From: Nitratireductor sp.
GTDB taxonomy: Bacteria > Pseudomonadota > Alphaproteobacteria > Rhizobiales > Rhizobiaceae
Direction of reading: 5' to 3'
DNA length: 64,000 nt
Assembly: GCA_020637805.1 (NCBI GenBank)
Contig: JACKJU010000012.1
Span: 1 to 64,000, forward strand
Made by a program: the position numbers and the translations under genes. The notes beneath the pieces were generated by a model that searched no databases, was not told the origin of the DNA, and worked only from the letters and a program-made list of their open reading frames with translations. Below, one piece after another: positions 52,040-60,292 of this stretch; within the stretch, counting starts at the first letter, position 1; each line of letters opens with the position of its first letter.

Positions 52040-52355
52040 CCGGTCTGTCCCCTGCTGGCAGCGGCCGGTAAAGCGGCCGCGTCATTGTGCTATTATACGA
52101 TTGAACGACGCATAGGCGCTGCATCGGTTGTGCAAATTTTCACAAGCGGGCGGATTGACTTGCGCCACCCATTGCCCTTGTCTCTATCCAGGCCGCGATT
52201 TGAGGAACTTGGGTGAATCGTGGCTGGCCGGACGGGAGGAACTTCCGGTATTGTCACGTGAGGGCGTGATGCAGTGAGGAGCGGGCCTGTGCGGTTGAGG
52301 AGCCGTGCAGCCGAACCGGCACCAGTTGCCGGATTTCAGGGAGGAGCAGGCGCAC
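52040..52355. other. 316-base gap upstream of the CoA-ligase/ABC importer operon
   Basis: No gene seen. It contains the inverted repeat TTGTG (52128-52132) / CACAA (52141-52145) and, shortly after, TTGACT (about 52155), a possible -35. This is the likely promoter and control region of the nine-gene operon. The leader would be about 170 bases. GGGAGGAG before the ATG at 52356 is a good ribosome site. Confidence 0.5.
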
Positions 52356-54383
52356 ATGAATGCGCAAGCAAGGGCTATTGTATCCGGCGAAAAGGGCGCG
52401 CGTGTTTCCGGCGGTCCCGACACTTTCCCGAAATACCTTCTTTTGAATGCCAAGCGTTTTGCCGATCGCCCGGCCATGCGGCACAAGACCTTTGGCATTT
52501 GGCAAAGCTGGACCTGGTCGGAACTGACAGCAGAGATCCGGGCCTTTTCCATGGGGCTGGAATCGCTTGGCCTCAAGCGCGGTGAAAAGGTTGCCATCGT
52601 CGGGCAGAACCGGCCCCGGCTCTACTGGGCATTTGCCGCCGTGCAGGCGATTGGCGCGATACCCGTGCCGGTCTATGCCGATTCCGTGGCCGAGGAGATG
52701 GTCTACGTCCTCAACCACGCCGAAGTTGCCTTCGCGATCTGCCAGGACCAGGAGCAAGTCGACAAGGTGCTTTCCATGGGCGACAGCGTGCCGACGCTGA
52801 GGAAGGTCCTCTACGACGAAGTGCGCGGGCTGCGCGACTATGACCACACGAACCTGCATCCCATCGACGGTGTCGAGGCGATGGGCGAGGCCGAATACGA
52901 GGCCAATGGCGACACTACCTGGGTAAGGCACATCGAGGCGGGCAAGGGCGAAGACCTGGCGGTCATGCTCTATACCTCGGGCACCACCGGCAAGCCGAAA
53001 GGCGTGATGCTCTCCTTCGACAACCTTACGATCTCCGCGCTCAACGGCAACGCGTTTGACCGGCTGGACGCGAACGAGGAGACGCTTGCCTATCTTCCGC
53101 TCGCCTGGGTGGGCGACCACATCTTTTCCTATGCCCAGCACTACACTGCGGGCTATTGCGTCTGCTGCCCGGAAAGCCCCGGCACCGTGGATGCTGACCG
53201 CCGCGAGATAGCGCCCACCTACTTCTTCGCGCCGCCAAGGGTCTTCGAGAGCATTCTCACCGCCGTGATGGTGCAGATGGAGGATGCGGGCCGCGTCAAG
53301 AAACGGATGTTCGACTACTTCATGGCCCATGCCCGCAAGGTGGGCGAGCAGATACTCAATGGCGACAGCGTCGGTTTCGGCGACCGCGTGAAGTACTGGC
53401 TTGGCGGAATTTTCGTCTACGGCCCGCTGAAGAACCGCATGGGCATGACGCGCCTGAAGGTGGGCTACACCGCCGGTGAGGCCATCGGCCCCGAGATCTT
53501 CAGGTTCTTCCGTTCGCTCGGCCTGAACCTGAAACAGCTCTACGGGCAGACCGAGGCTTCGGTCTATATTTCCGCCCAGCCGGATGGAGAAATCCGCGCC
53601 GACACGGTCGGCACACCCTGCCCGGATGTGGAAATCCAGATCGCGGAGAACGGCGAGGTTCTCTACCGTTCGCCCGGTGTCTTTGTCGGCTATTACAAGA
53701 ACGACGCGGCAACGAAGGAAACCAAGACCAAGGACGGCTGGGTGCATACCGGCGATGCCGGCTTCTTCGACCAAGACGGCCACCTCAAGATCATCGACCG
53801 CGCAAAGGATGTGGGCAAGCTCAACAGCGGCGACCTGTTCGCCCCCAAGTACATCGAGAACAAGCTGAAATTCTTCCCCAACATCAAGGAGGCCGTGTCG
53901 TTCGGCGACGGGCGCGACTACTGCGCGGCATTCGTCAACATCGACCTGACCTCGGTTGGCAACTGGGCCGAGCGCAACAACATTTCCTACGCATCCTACC
54001 AGGAACTGGCGCAGCACCCGCGCGTCTACGAGATGATCCAGGAGCATGTCGACGAGGTGAACCGCGACCTTGCCTCAGAGGAGATGATGGCCGGTTCCCA
54101 GATCCGCCGTTTCCTCGTGCTGCACAAGGAACTCGATGCCGACGATGGCGAACTGACCCGGACCCAGAAGGTGCGCCGTTCCTTCATCGCAGAACGCTAT
54201 GCGCCGCTCATCGAGGCTTTGTATGACGGCTCGAAGGAAAAATATGTCGAGACCGAAGTCGTCTTCGAGGACGGCCGCAAGGGCAGGATCTCGGCCACCG
54301 TCGAAATTCGCGACATGAAGGACCATCCGCCAAGCTTCACACCAACGGGGCAGGCCGCAGGTCACCAGGAGGCGGCACAATGA
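52356..54383 (+). CDS. acyl-CoA ligase (AMP-binding, FadD15/long-chain type)
   Basis: 675 aa from the ATG at 52356. ANL ligase that adenylates a carboxylic acid and joins it to CoA. Phosphate loop MLYTSGTTGKPKGVM (about residues 205-219), LPLAWVGDHIFSYA, then QLYGQTEASVYI, HTGDAGFFD, and IIDRAKDVGKLNSGDLFAPKYIE. The C-terminal Lys is in ELTRTQKVRRS. It resembles long-chain fatty-acid ligases in layout, but its place at the head of a Liv-type importer operon suggests that its substrate is what the importer brings in. It overlaps the LivG gene by 4 bases. Confidence 0.9.
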   Translation: MNAQARAIVSGEKGARVSGGPDTFPKYLLLNAKRFADRPAMRHKTFGIWQSWTWSELTAEIRAFSMGLESLGLKRGEKVAIVGQNRPRLYWAFAAVQAIGAIPVPVYADSVAEEMVYVLNHAEVAFAICQDQEQVDKVLSMGDSVPTLRKVLYDEVRGLRDYDHTNLHPIDGVEAMGEAEYEANGDTTWVRHIEAGKGEDLAVMLYTSGTTGKPKGVMLSFDNLTISALNGNAFDRLDANEETLAYLPLAWVGDHIFSYAQHYTAGYCVCCPESPGTVDADRREIAPTYFFAPPRVFESILTAVMVQMEDAGRVKKRMFDYFMAHARKVGEQILNGDSVGFGDRVKYWLGGIFVYGPLKNRMGMTRLKVGYTAGEAIGPEIFRFFRSLGLNLKQLYGQTEASVYISAQPDGEIRADTVGTPCPDVEIQIAENGEVLYRSPGVFVGYYKNDAATKETKTKDGWVHTGDAGFFDQDGHLKIIDRAKDVGKLNSGDLFAPKYIENKLKFFPNIKEAVSFGDGRDYCAAFVNIDLTSVGNWAERNNISYASYQELAQHPRVYEMIQEHVDEVNRDLASEEMMAGSQIRRFLVLHKELDADDGELTRTQKVRRSFIAERYAPLIEALYDGSKEKYVETEVVFEDGRKGRISATVEIRDMKDHPPSFTPTGQAAGHQEAAQ

Positions 54384-55228
54384 ACATGCACGACATCACC
54401 GTGAAGCATGGCCAGGAGCTGCGCATGACGCGGCCCGACGACGGCATCAGGCGCGGCGACCCGCTCCTCGTCGTCGACAACATCTCGCTTTCCTTCGGTG
54501 GCGTGAAGGCGATCACCGACATCTCCTTTGATATCCTGAAGGGCGAGATCCGCGCCATCATCGGGCCGAACGGCGCCGGCAAGACCTCGATGCTCAACGT
54601 CATCAATGGCTTCTACCACCCGCAGGAAGGTACGATTACCTTCCGCGGTGAGAAGCGCTCGAAGATGCGCACCCACGAGGCCGCCAACCAGGGCATCGCA
54701 CGCACCTTCCAGAACATCGCGCTGTTCAAGGGCATGAGCGTTCTCGACAACATCATGACCGGCCGCATCACGCTGATGAACCGGAACATGGCATGGCAGG
54801 CGCTGTGGCGCGGCCCGGCCGAGCGCGAGGAGATCGAGCATCGCCAGGCGGTCGAGCACATCATCGATTTCCTCGAGATCGAACATATCCGCAAGACGCC
54901 GGTCGGGCGGCTGCCCTACGGCCTGCAGAAGCGGGTGGAACTGGGCAGGGCACTGGCCGCGGAACCGGCACTGTTGCTGCTCGACGAACCGATGGCGGGC
55001 ATGAACCTCGAGGAAAAGGAGGACATGAGCCGCTACATCCTCGATGTGAACCAGCAGTTCGGAACCACGATTGCCCTGATCGAGCACGACATGGGCGTGG
55101 TTATGGACCTGTCCGACCGCGTCGTGGTGCTCGATTACGGCCGCAAGATCGGCGACGGCACGCCCGACGAGGTGCGTGGCAATCAGGACGTCATCGACGC
55201 CTATCTGGGGGTCAGCCATGACGATTGA
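54380..55228 (+). CDS. livG: branched-chain amino-acid-type ABC transporter ATPase, LivG type
   Basis: 282 aa. Walker A GPNGAGKTS, Q-loop ARTFQNIALF, signature region LPYGLQKRVELGRAL (the PYGLQ variant normal for LivG), Walker B LLLLDEPMAGMN and switch His in LIEHDMGVVM. Ends with the LivG-type YLGVSHDD. It pairs with the LivF-type ATPase at 58818 on the membrane pair LivH/LivM. The operon is ligase-LivG-LivH-LivM-LivK-LivF, with 29 bases to the next gene. Confidence 0.94.
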   Translation: MNMHDITVKHGQELRMTRPDDGIRRGDPLLVVDNISLSFGGVKAITDISFDILKGEIRAIIGPNGAGKTSMLNVINGFYHPQEGTITFRGEKRSKMRTHEAANQGIARTFQNIALFKGMSVLDNIMTGRITLMNRNMAWQALWRGPAEREEIEHRQAVEHIIDFLEIEHIRKTPVGRLPYGLQKRVELGRALAAEPALLLLDEPMAGMNLEEKEDMSRYILDVNQQFGTTIALIEHDMGVVMDLSDRVVVLDYGRKIGDGTPDEVRGNQDVIDAYLGVSHDD

Positions 55229-55257
55229 ACGGATGGGCGAAAACGGGGTCGTTTCCA

Positions 55258-56259
55258 ATGAGCGTTGAACTTCTCAATTTCTTCGAAACCTTCCTGAACG
55301 GGCTGATGGCGGGCGTCATGTATTCGCTCGTGGCGCTGGGCTTCGTGCTGATCTTCAAGGCCTCGGGCATCTTCAATTTCGCGCAGGGCGTGATGGCCCT
55401 GTTTGCCGCGCTCACGCTTGTGGGTTTCATGACCGGTCAGGTTCCCTTCTCCCACCTGATCAACGCGATATTCGGAACCGAACTGCACAACTGGGGCGCA
55501 GGCCTGCCCGCCTTCCTCGCCATCCTGCTGACCATGGTTGTCATGGTCGCGCTCGCCTTCCTGATCGAGAAGCTGGTGCTCAAGCATCTCGTAAACCAGG
55601 AGCCGATCATCCTGTTCATGGCGACCATCGGCCTTGCCTACTTCCTTGAGGGTCTTGGTGACCTGATGTGGGGATCCGACGTGAAAACGCTGGATGTCGG
55701 CCTGCCATCAGGCGGTTCCTTCTGGTGGGAGGACGTGACCAGGACCTGGGCAGCACAGGGCGCTGAATACTACGGAATGTATATCGATCTGCTCGACGTC
55801 TCGGCCGCACTGATAGCCGTCGTGCTTGTGATCGCCCTGTCGCTGTTCTCGCAATACACGGCAACCGGCCGCGCGCTACGCGCCGTCGCCGACGACCACC
55901 AGGCAGCCCTCTCGGTCGGCATTTCGCTGCGCCGCATCTGGGTCATCGTCTGGTCGATTGCAGGCTTCGTCGCGCTGGTGGCAGGCATCATGTGGGGATC
56001 GAAATCCGGCGTCCAGTTCTCGCTGTCGCTGATCGCGCTGAAAGCGCTGCCGGTGCTCATCCTCGGCGGCTTCACCTCGATCCCCGGCGCTATCGTCGGC
56101 GGGCTGATCATCGGTGTCGGCGAGAAACTCGCGGAGGCCTATATCGGCCCGATGGTCGGCGGCGCCATCGAAAACTGGTTTGCCTATGTGCTGGCACTCG
56201 CCTTCCTGCTGTTCCGTCCGCAGGGCCTGTTCGGCGACCGGATCATCGAGAGGATTTGA
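55258..56259 (+). CDS. livH: branched-chain amino-acid-type ABC transporter permease, LivH type
   Basis: 333 aa, about eight TM segments. Starts at the ATG at 55258 (an upstream ATG at 55225 would add 11 hydrophilic residues). N-terminal LMAGVMYSLVALGFVLIFKASGIFNFAQG is the LivH hallmark, and GRALRAVADDHQAALSVGISLRRI is the cytoplasmic coupling helix. IPGAIVGGLIIGVGEKLAE near the end is also typical. It contains a larger periplasmic insertion around residues 60-90 and 150-175 than E. coli LivH. Confidence 0.93.
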   Translation: MSVELLNFFETFLNGLMAGVMYSLVALGFVLIFKASGIFNFAQGVMALFAALTLVGFMTGQVPFSHLINAIFGTELHNWGAGLPAFLAILLTMVVMVALAFLIEKLVLKHLVNQEPIILFMATIGLAYFLEGLGDLMWGSDVKTLDVGLPSGGSFWWEDVTRTWAAQGAEYYGMYIDLLDVSAALIAVVLVIALSLFSQYTATGRALRAVADDHQAALSVGISLRRIWVIVWSIAGFVALVAGIMWGSKSGVQFSLSLIALKALPVLILGGFTSIPGAIVGGLIIGVGEKLAEAYIGPMVGGAIENWFAYVLALAFLLFRPQGLFGDRIIERI

Positions 56260-56262
56260 CCC

Positions 56263-57339
56263 ATGCTTTACCGTGAAGCCGGTGATTTCAAGACCACCTA
56301 CCGGTCCGACCAGCAGACCTTCCCGATCAAGTCTGAACGCTGGCTGTTCTGGGCGTTCATAGCCTTTGCCTTCCTGGTTGTTCCCTTCTTCATCAACGAC
56401 TACTGGAACAAGGCCGTATTCATGCCCCTGCTGATCTATTGCATGGCAGCATTGGGTCTCAACATTCTGGTGGGCTATGCCGGTCAGGTGTCGCTTGGTA
56501 CCGGCGGCTTCATGGCGGTAGGTGCCTTTGCCTGCTACAAGCTGATGACCGCGTTTCCGTGGATGGACATGTTCACGGTCACGGTTCTGTCTGGCGTCGT
56601 GACGGCGGGTGTCGGCATCCTGTTCGGCCTGCCCTCGCTCAGGATCAAGGGGTTCTACCTTGCCGTGGCTACACTGGCCGCCCAGTTCTTTCTCGTCTGG
56701 ATGTTCAACAAGTTTCCGTGGTTCTACAACTATTCGGCCTCTGGCCAGATCACCGCGCCGGAACGCACCATTTTCGGTGTAGCCGTGACAGGTGCCAATA
56801 CAACCCCATGGGCAACCTATGTGTTCGGACTGGTGCTGGTATTCGTTTTCGCCTGGGTGGCGCGCAATCTGACACGGGGTCGCATCGGACGGTCCTGGAT
56901 GGCCATCCGCGACATGGACATCGCCGCCGAGATCATCGGCGTATCGCCGCTGCAGGCAAAGCTGTCCGCCTTCGCGGTGTCATCCTTCTACATCGGTATG
57001 GCCGGGTCGATGCTGTTTGCAAACTATCTGGGAGCAGCAGAGGTTACCGAGGCCTTCGGCATCGACAAGTCCTTCCTTGTGCTCTTCATGGTCATCATCG
57101 GTGGACTGGGCTCGATCCTCGGCTCGTTCCTTGGTGCTGCCTTCCTGGTTCTGCTGCCGGTGCTCCTGAAAAACATCATGGTTGACCAGTTCGGCTGGGC
57201 GACCGACCTTGCCGCCCACGTTCAGATCATGCTGATCGGTGGGCTCATCATTTTCTTCCTCATCGCCGAACCGCACGGACTTGCCCAGCTTTGGCGGCTG
57301 ACGAAGGAAAAATTGCGGCTGTGGCCGTTCCCCTACTAA
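56263..57339 (+). CDS. livM: branched-chain amino-acid-type ABC transporter permease, LivM type
   Basis: 358 aa, about nine TM segments. The hallmark LNILVGYAGQVSLGTGGFMAVGAFACYKL follows the second TM segment. The coupling loop is GRIGRSWMAIRDMDIAAEIIGVSPLQAKLSAFAVSSF, and GGLGSILGSFLGAAFLVLLP lies near the end. It forms the transport channel with LivH. Starts 3 bases after the livH stop. Confidence 0.93.
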   Translation: MLYREAGDFKTTYRSDQQTFPIKSERWLFWAFIAFAFLVVPFFINDYWNKAVFMPLLIYCMAALGLNILVGYAGQVSLGTGGFMAVGAFACYKLMTAFPWMDMFTVTVLSGVVTAGVGILFGLPSLRIKGFYLAVATLAAQFFLVWMFNKFPWFYNYSASGQITAPERTIFGVAVTGANTTPWATYVFGLVLVFVFAWVARNLTRGRIGRSWMAIRDMDIAAEIIGVSPLQAKLSAFAVSSFYIGMAGSMLFANYLGAAEVTEAFGIDKSFLVLFMVIIGGLGSILGSFLGAAFLVLLPVLLKNIMVDQFGWATDLAAHVQIMLIGGLIIFFLIAEPHGLAQLWRLTKEKLRLWPFPY

Positions 57340-57425
57340 CATGGGAACGGTTGCGGGGGAGACGCAACCAATACCCTCCAGGGAGGAGGGGCAACCAAAT
57401 GTCTGGTAACCGTAGGAGGAAAGAC

Positions 57426-58736
57426 ATGAAACTGAAGAAATTCGCAATTGCAGGCGCAATCGCGGCAGCCCTTTCGGCTTCCGTGAGTGTTGTGCCGGCT
57501 TCCGCCGAACTGGTGTTCCCGTCGCTCAGCTACCGCACGGGCCCCTATGCCCCGAACGGCATTCCCTTTGCCGACGGATATTCCGATTATTTCACCCTGA
57601 TCAACGAGCGTGACGGTGGAGTCGGCGGCGTCAAGATTTCCAACCCGGAATGCGAAACCGGCTACAACACCGAAAAGGGTGTCGAATGCTACGAATCCAC
57701 CAAGGGTGAAGGTTCCGGCGCTCTCATCTATCAGCCGCTGTCGACAGGCATCACCTATCAGCTCATTCCCAAGGTGACCGCTGACGGCATTCCGCTGCAT
57801 TCCATGGCCTATGGCCGCACCTCGGCCATGAACGGCAAGGTGTTCAACTGGGTGTTCAACTACCCGGCCAACTACTGGGACGGCGCAACCATTGCGGTTC
57901 AACATGCCAAGGACATGTCCGGCGGCGACCTGAACGGCAAGACCATTGCGCTGGTCTACCACAACTCCGCCTATGGCAAGGAGCCGATCCGCACGCTCGA
58001 GGAAAAGGCCAAGTCGGAAGGCTTCAAGCTGACGCTCATCCCGGTTGACCATCCGGGCCAGGAGCAGAAGTCCCAGTGGCTGCAGATCCGCCGCGAGCGT
58101 CCGGACTTCGTCTTCATGTGGGGTTGGGGCGTGATGAACGCCGTTGCAATCCAGGAAGCTGCCAACATCCGCTATCCGATGGATCATTTCATCGGTATCT
58201 GGTGGTCCGGTGCAGAGCAGGACGTGCTGCCGGCAGGTGACGGCGCCAACGGCTACAAGTCGCTCAACTTCACCTATGTCGGCAAGGACAAGCCGGTATT
58301 TGCCGATATCCAGAAATATGTCGTCGACGCCGGCAAGGCTGCCGGTGACGGTTCCAACATCGGCACGGTTCAGTACAACCGCGGCATGTATGCTGCAATG
58401 CTGGCAGTGGAAGCAGCCCGCAAGGCACAGGAAATGTCCGGCACCATGGACATCAATGCTGCCCAGATGCGCGATGGCATGGAAAACCTCAATGTCGACG
58501 CCGCGCGTCTTGAGGAACTCGGCATGGCTGGCTTCGGTCCGGCCGTCAGCGTTAGCTGCGCGAACCATGGCGGCTCGGGCGAAGCACTGGTCCAGCAGTG
58601 GGATGCAGGCGCGAAGCAGTGGAAGGCGATCACTGAATTCATGCCCGCCGACCGCGAACTCGTGACCCGGCTTGCCATGGAAGACTCCGAGGCTTTTGCC
58701 AAGGAAAACAACATCACCCCGCGTGAGTGCAAGTAA
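57426..58736 (+). CDS. ABC transporter substrate-binding protein, LivK type (large)
   Basis: 436 aa from the ATG at 57426, which has AGGAGG nine bases upstream. A signal peptide (KLKKFAIAGAIAAALSASVSVVPASA) is followed by a type I periplasmic binding fold starting ELVFPSLSYRTGPYAPNGIPFADGYSDYF. Cys residues at NPECETG, VECYES, SVSCANH and the C-terminal ECK could form disulfides. It is longer than amino-acid-binding LivK proteins and of the kind found with CoA-ligase operons for aromatic or other carboxylates. A hairpin follows the gene. Confidence 0.92.
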   Translation: MKLKKFAIAGAIAAALSASVSVVPASAELVFPSLSYRTGPYAPNGIPFADGYSDYFTLINERDGGVGGVKISNPECETGYNTEKGVECYESTKGEGSGALIYQPLSTGITYQLIPKVTADGIPLHSMAYGRTSAMNGKVFNWVFNYPANYWDGATIAVQHAKDMSGGDLNGKTIALVYHNSAYGKEPIRTLEEKAKSEGFKLTLIPVDHPGQEQKSQWLQIRRERPDFVFMWGWGVMNAVAIQEAANIRYPMDHFIGIWWSGAEQDVLPAGDGANGYKSLNFTYVGKDKPVFADIQKYVVDAGKAAGDGSNIGTVQYNRGMYAAMLAVEAARKAQEMSGTMDINAAQMRDGMENLNVDAARLEELGMAGFGPAVSVSCANHGGSGEALVQQWDAGAKQWKAITEFMPADRELVTRLAMEDSEAFAKENNITPRECK

Positions 58737-58755
58737 GCGCCCGCGTGACGAAAAC

Positions 58756-58782
58756 GGTACCGGCGGCATTGCTGCCGGTGCC
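58756..58782 (+). other. stem-loop between the binding-protein gene and the LivF-type gene
   Basis: GGTACCGGCGGC (58756-58767) pairs with GCTGCCGGTGCC (58771-58782), allowing G-T pairs, around a three-base loop. No T-run follows. Such hairpins after binding-protein genes commonly protect the upstream mRNA and set the higher level of binding protein relative to the downstream subunits. Confidence 0.75.
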
Positions 58783-58817
58783 AACTCAATCCCCTTGGCC
58801 TATCCGACCGATTGGAA

Positions 58818-59675
58818 ATGATGATGCTGCAGAAAGCCTCCGATAACGAGAACGGTTCTGAAAAGGCAGGCGAGCCGCCGCTGCTCGAAGTCAACAATAT
58901 CGAGGTGATCTACAATCACGTGATCCTCGTGCTGAAAGGCGTTTCGCTGACGGTTCCCAAGGGGGGCATCGTCTCGATCCTTGGTGCAAACGGCGCCGGC
59001 AAGACCACCACCCTCAAGGCCATTTCCAACCTGCTCCGTGCCGAGCGCGGCGAGGTCACCAAGGGCAACATCAAGTTCCAGGGCGATGAGATTCAGGATC
59101 TGTCCTCGGCCGAGCTCGTCAAGCGCGGCTGCATCCAGGTGATGGAGGGCCGTCACTGTTTCGGCCATCTTTCGATCGAGGAAAACCTGCTGACCGGCGC
59201 TTATACGCGCGGCGACGGCCGTGGTGCGATCGCCGCAGATCTCGAAATGGTCTACAACTATTTTCCGCGTCTCAAGGTTCGCCGCAAGTCGCAGGCGGGC
59301 TACACCTCGGGTGGTGAGCAGCAGATGTGCGCCATCGGCCGTGCCCTGATGTCGCGGCCCTCAACCATCCTTCTGGACGAACCTTCGATGGGGCTTGCAC
59401 CGCAGCTCGTCGAGGAGATCTTCGGCATTGTCCAGGACCTGAATTCCAAGGAAGGCGTGTCATTCCTGCTGGCAGAGCAGAACACCAATATCGCGCTTCG
59501 CTACGCCACCTACGGCTACATTCTCGAATCCGGCCGTGTCGTGATGGACGGGGAGGCGAAGGCCTTGCGCGAAAACGAGGACGTCAAGGAATTCTATCTT
59601 GGCGTGGGCGGCGAGGGGCGCAAGTCGTTCCGTGATGTCAAACACTACAAGCGCCGCAAACGCTGGCTTGCCTGA
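58818..59675 (+). CDS. livF: branched-chain amino-acid-type ABC transporter ATPase, LivF type
   Basis: 285 aa. Three ATG codons in a row (58818, 58821, 58824) leave the exact start open. Walker A GANGAGKTT, then VMEGRHCFGHLSIEENL (LivF-type Q-loop region), signature YTSGGEQQMCAIGRAL, Walker B ILLDEPSMGLAPQLVEEIF and AEQNTNIAL with Gln at the switch position, usual in LivF. A basic tail (KHYKRRKRWLA) follows the normal LivF end. Partner of the LivG-type ATPase. Confidence 0.94.
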   Translation: MMMLQKASDNENGSEKAGEPPLLEVNNIEVIYNHVILVLKGVSLTVPKGGIVSILGANGAGKTTTLKAISNLLRAERGEVTKGNIKFQGDEIQDLSSAELVKRGCIQVMEGRHCFGHLSIEENLLTGAYTRGDGRGAIAADLEMVYNYFPRLKVRRKSQAGYTSGGEQQMCAIGRALMSRPSTILLDEPSMGLAPQLVEEIFGIVQDLNSKEGVSFLLAEQNTNIALRYATYGYILESGRVVMDGEAKALRENEDVKEFYLGVGGEGRKSFRDVKHYKRRKRWLA

Positions 59676-59708
59676 CGCGGCGGATCATCCGGGCGGGAGG
59701 AACTTCGC

Positions 59709-60245
59709 ATGCAATCGTCCGGCGGTCATGCTATCGGTTCTGACATGCTTGTCATCCGGCCGGACATAGAGGCGGGGCCGGCACCTGCCCGCTACCGCTA
59801 TTCGAAGGACCGCTTCCGCCGCAATCTCCTGATCGCGGCAGGATTGACGGCTCTGGTTTGCAGCATGGTCTGGCTCCTGCTCGGTATTGCCGGATCGCCC
59901 CGCATGAACCTCTACACATCAATCACCGGCCTTGTTTTCTTCGCCTTCATTTCCGCTCGCACGGTAACTCAGTACCTGCGCGGCGAGGTCGTACTGGCCG
60001 CAACGCCGTCGGGATTTCTGGATATTCGCATCCGGCCCGAGACCATTCCCTGGGACGAGATCAAGGAACTCGTGGTCAGGCGGCGCGAGAATGAAATCCT
60101 GCTCGACGTGGTACTCTGGCCCAGGTCCGGAAGTGCAGAGGAGGCCGGTCCGCGTCATGCCATCGGCCTGAACGAACTCGATGCGCCCGCGAAACGGATT
60201 GTCGATGCCGTGGGCCGCTACAAGCAGATAAGATACGAAACCTGA
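59709..60245 (+). CDS. two-TM protein with PH-like cytoplasmic domain, unknown function
   Basis: 178 aa. GGGAGG lies seven bases before the ATG. Two TM segments (about 38-60 and 66-86) with a short polar turn (GSPRMN), then a cytoplasmic part that reads like a small PH/YcxB-type beta domain: GEVVLAATPSGFLDIRIRPETIPWDEIKELVVRRRENEILLDVVLWP. The pattern of a hydrophobic hairpin then TIPWDEI is common in such membrane PH proteins. It lies between the LivF gene and the PaaK-like gene and is probably co-transcribed; its role in the operon is unknown. Confidence 0.78.
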   Translation: MQSSGGHAIGSDMLVIRPDIEAGPAPARYRYSKDRFRRNLLIAAGLTALVCSMVWLLLGIAGSPRMNLYTSITGLVFFAFISARTVTQYLRGEVVLAATPSGFLDIRIRPETIPWDEIKELVVRRRENEILLDVVLWPRSGSAEEAGPRHAIGLNELDAPAKRIVDAVGRYKQIRYET

Positions 60246-60292
60246 ATGGCGGCCCGGCTGCCTCATCGCATTCAAGGGGGAATTGGCGCGAA

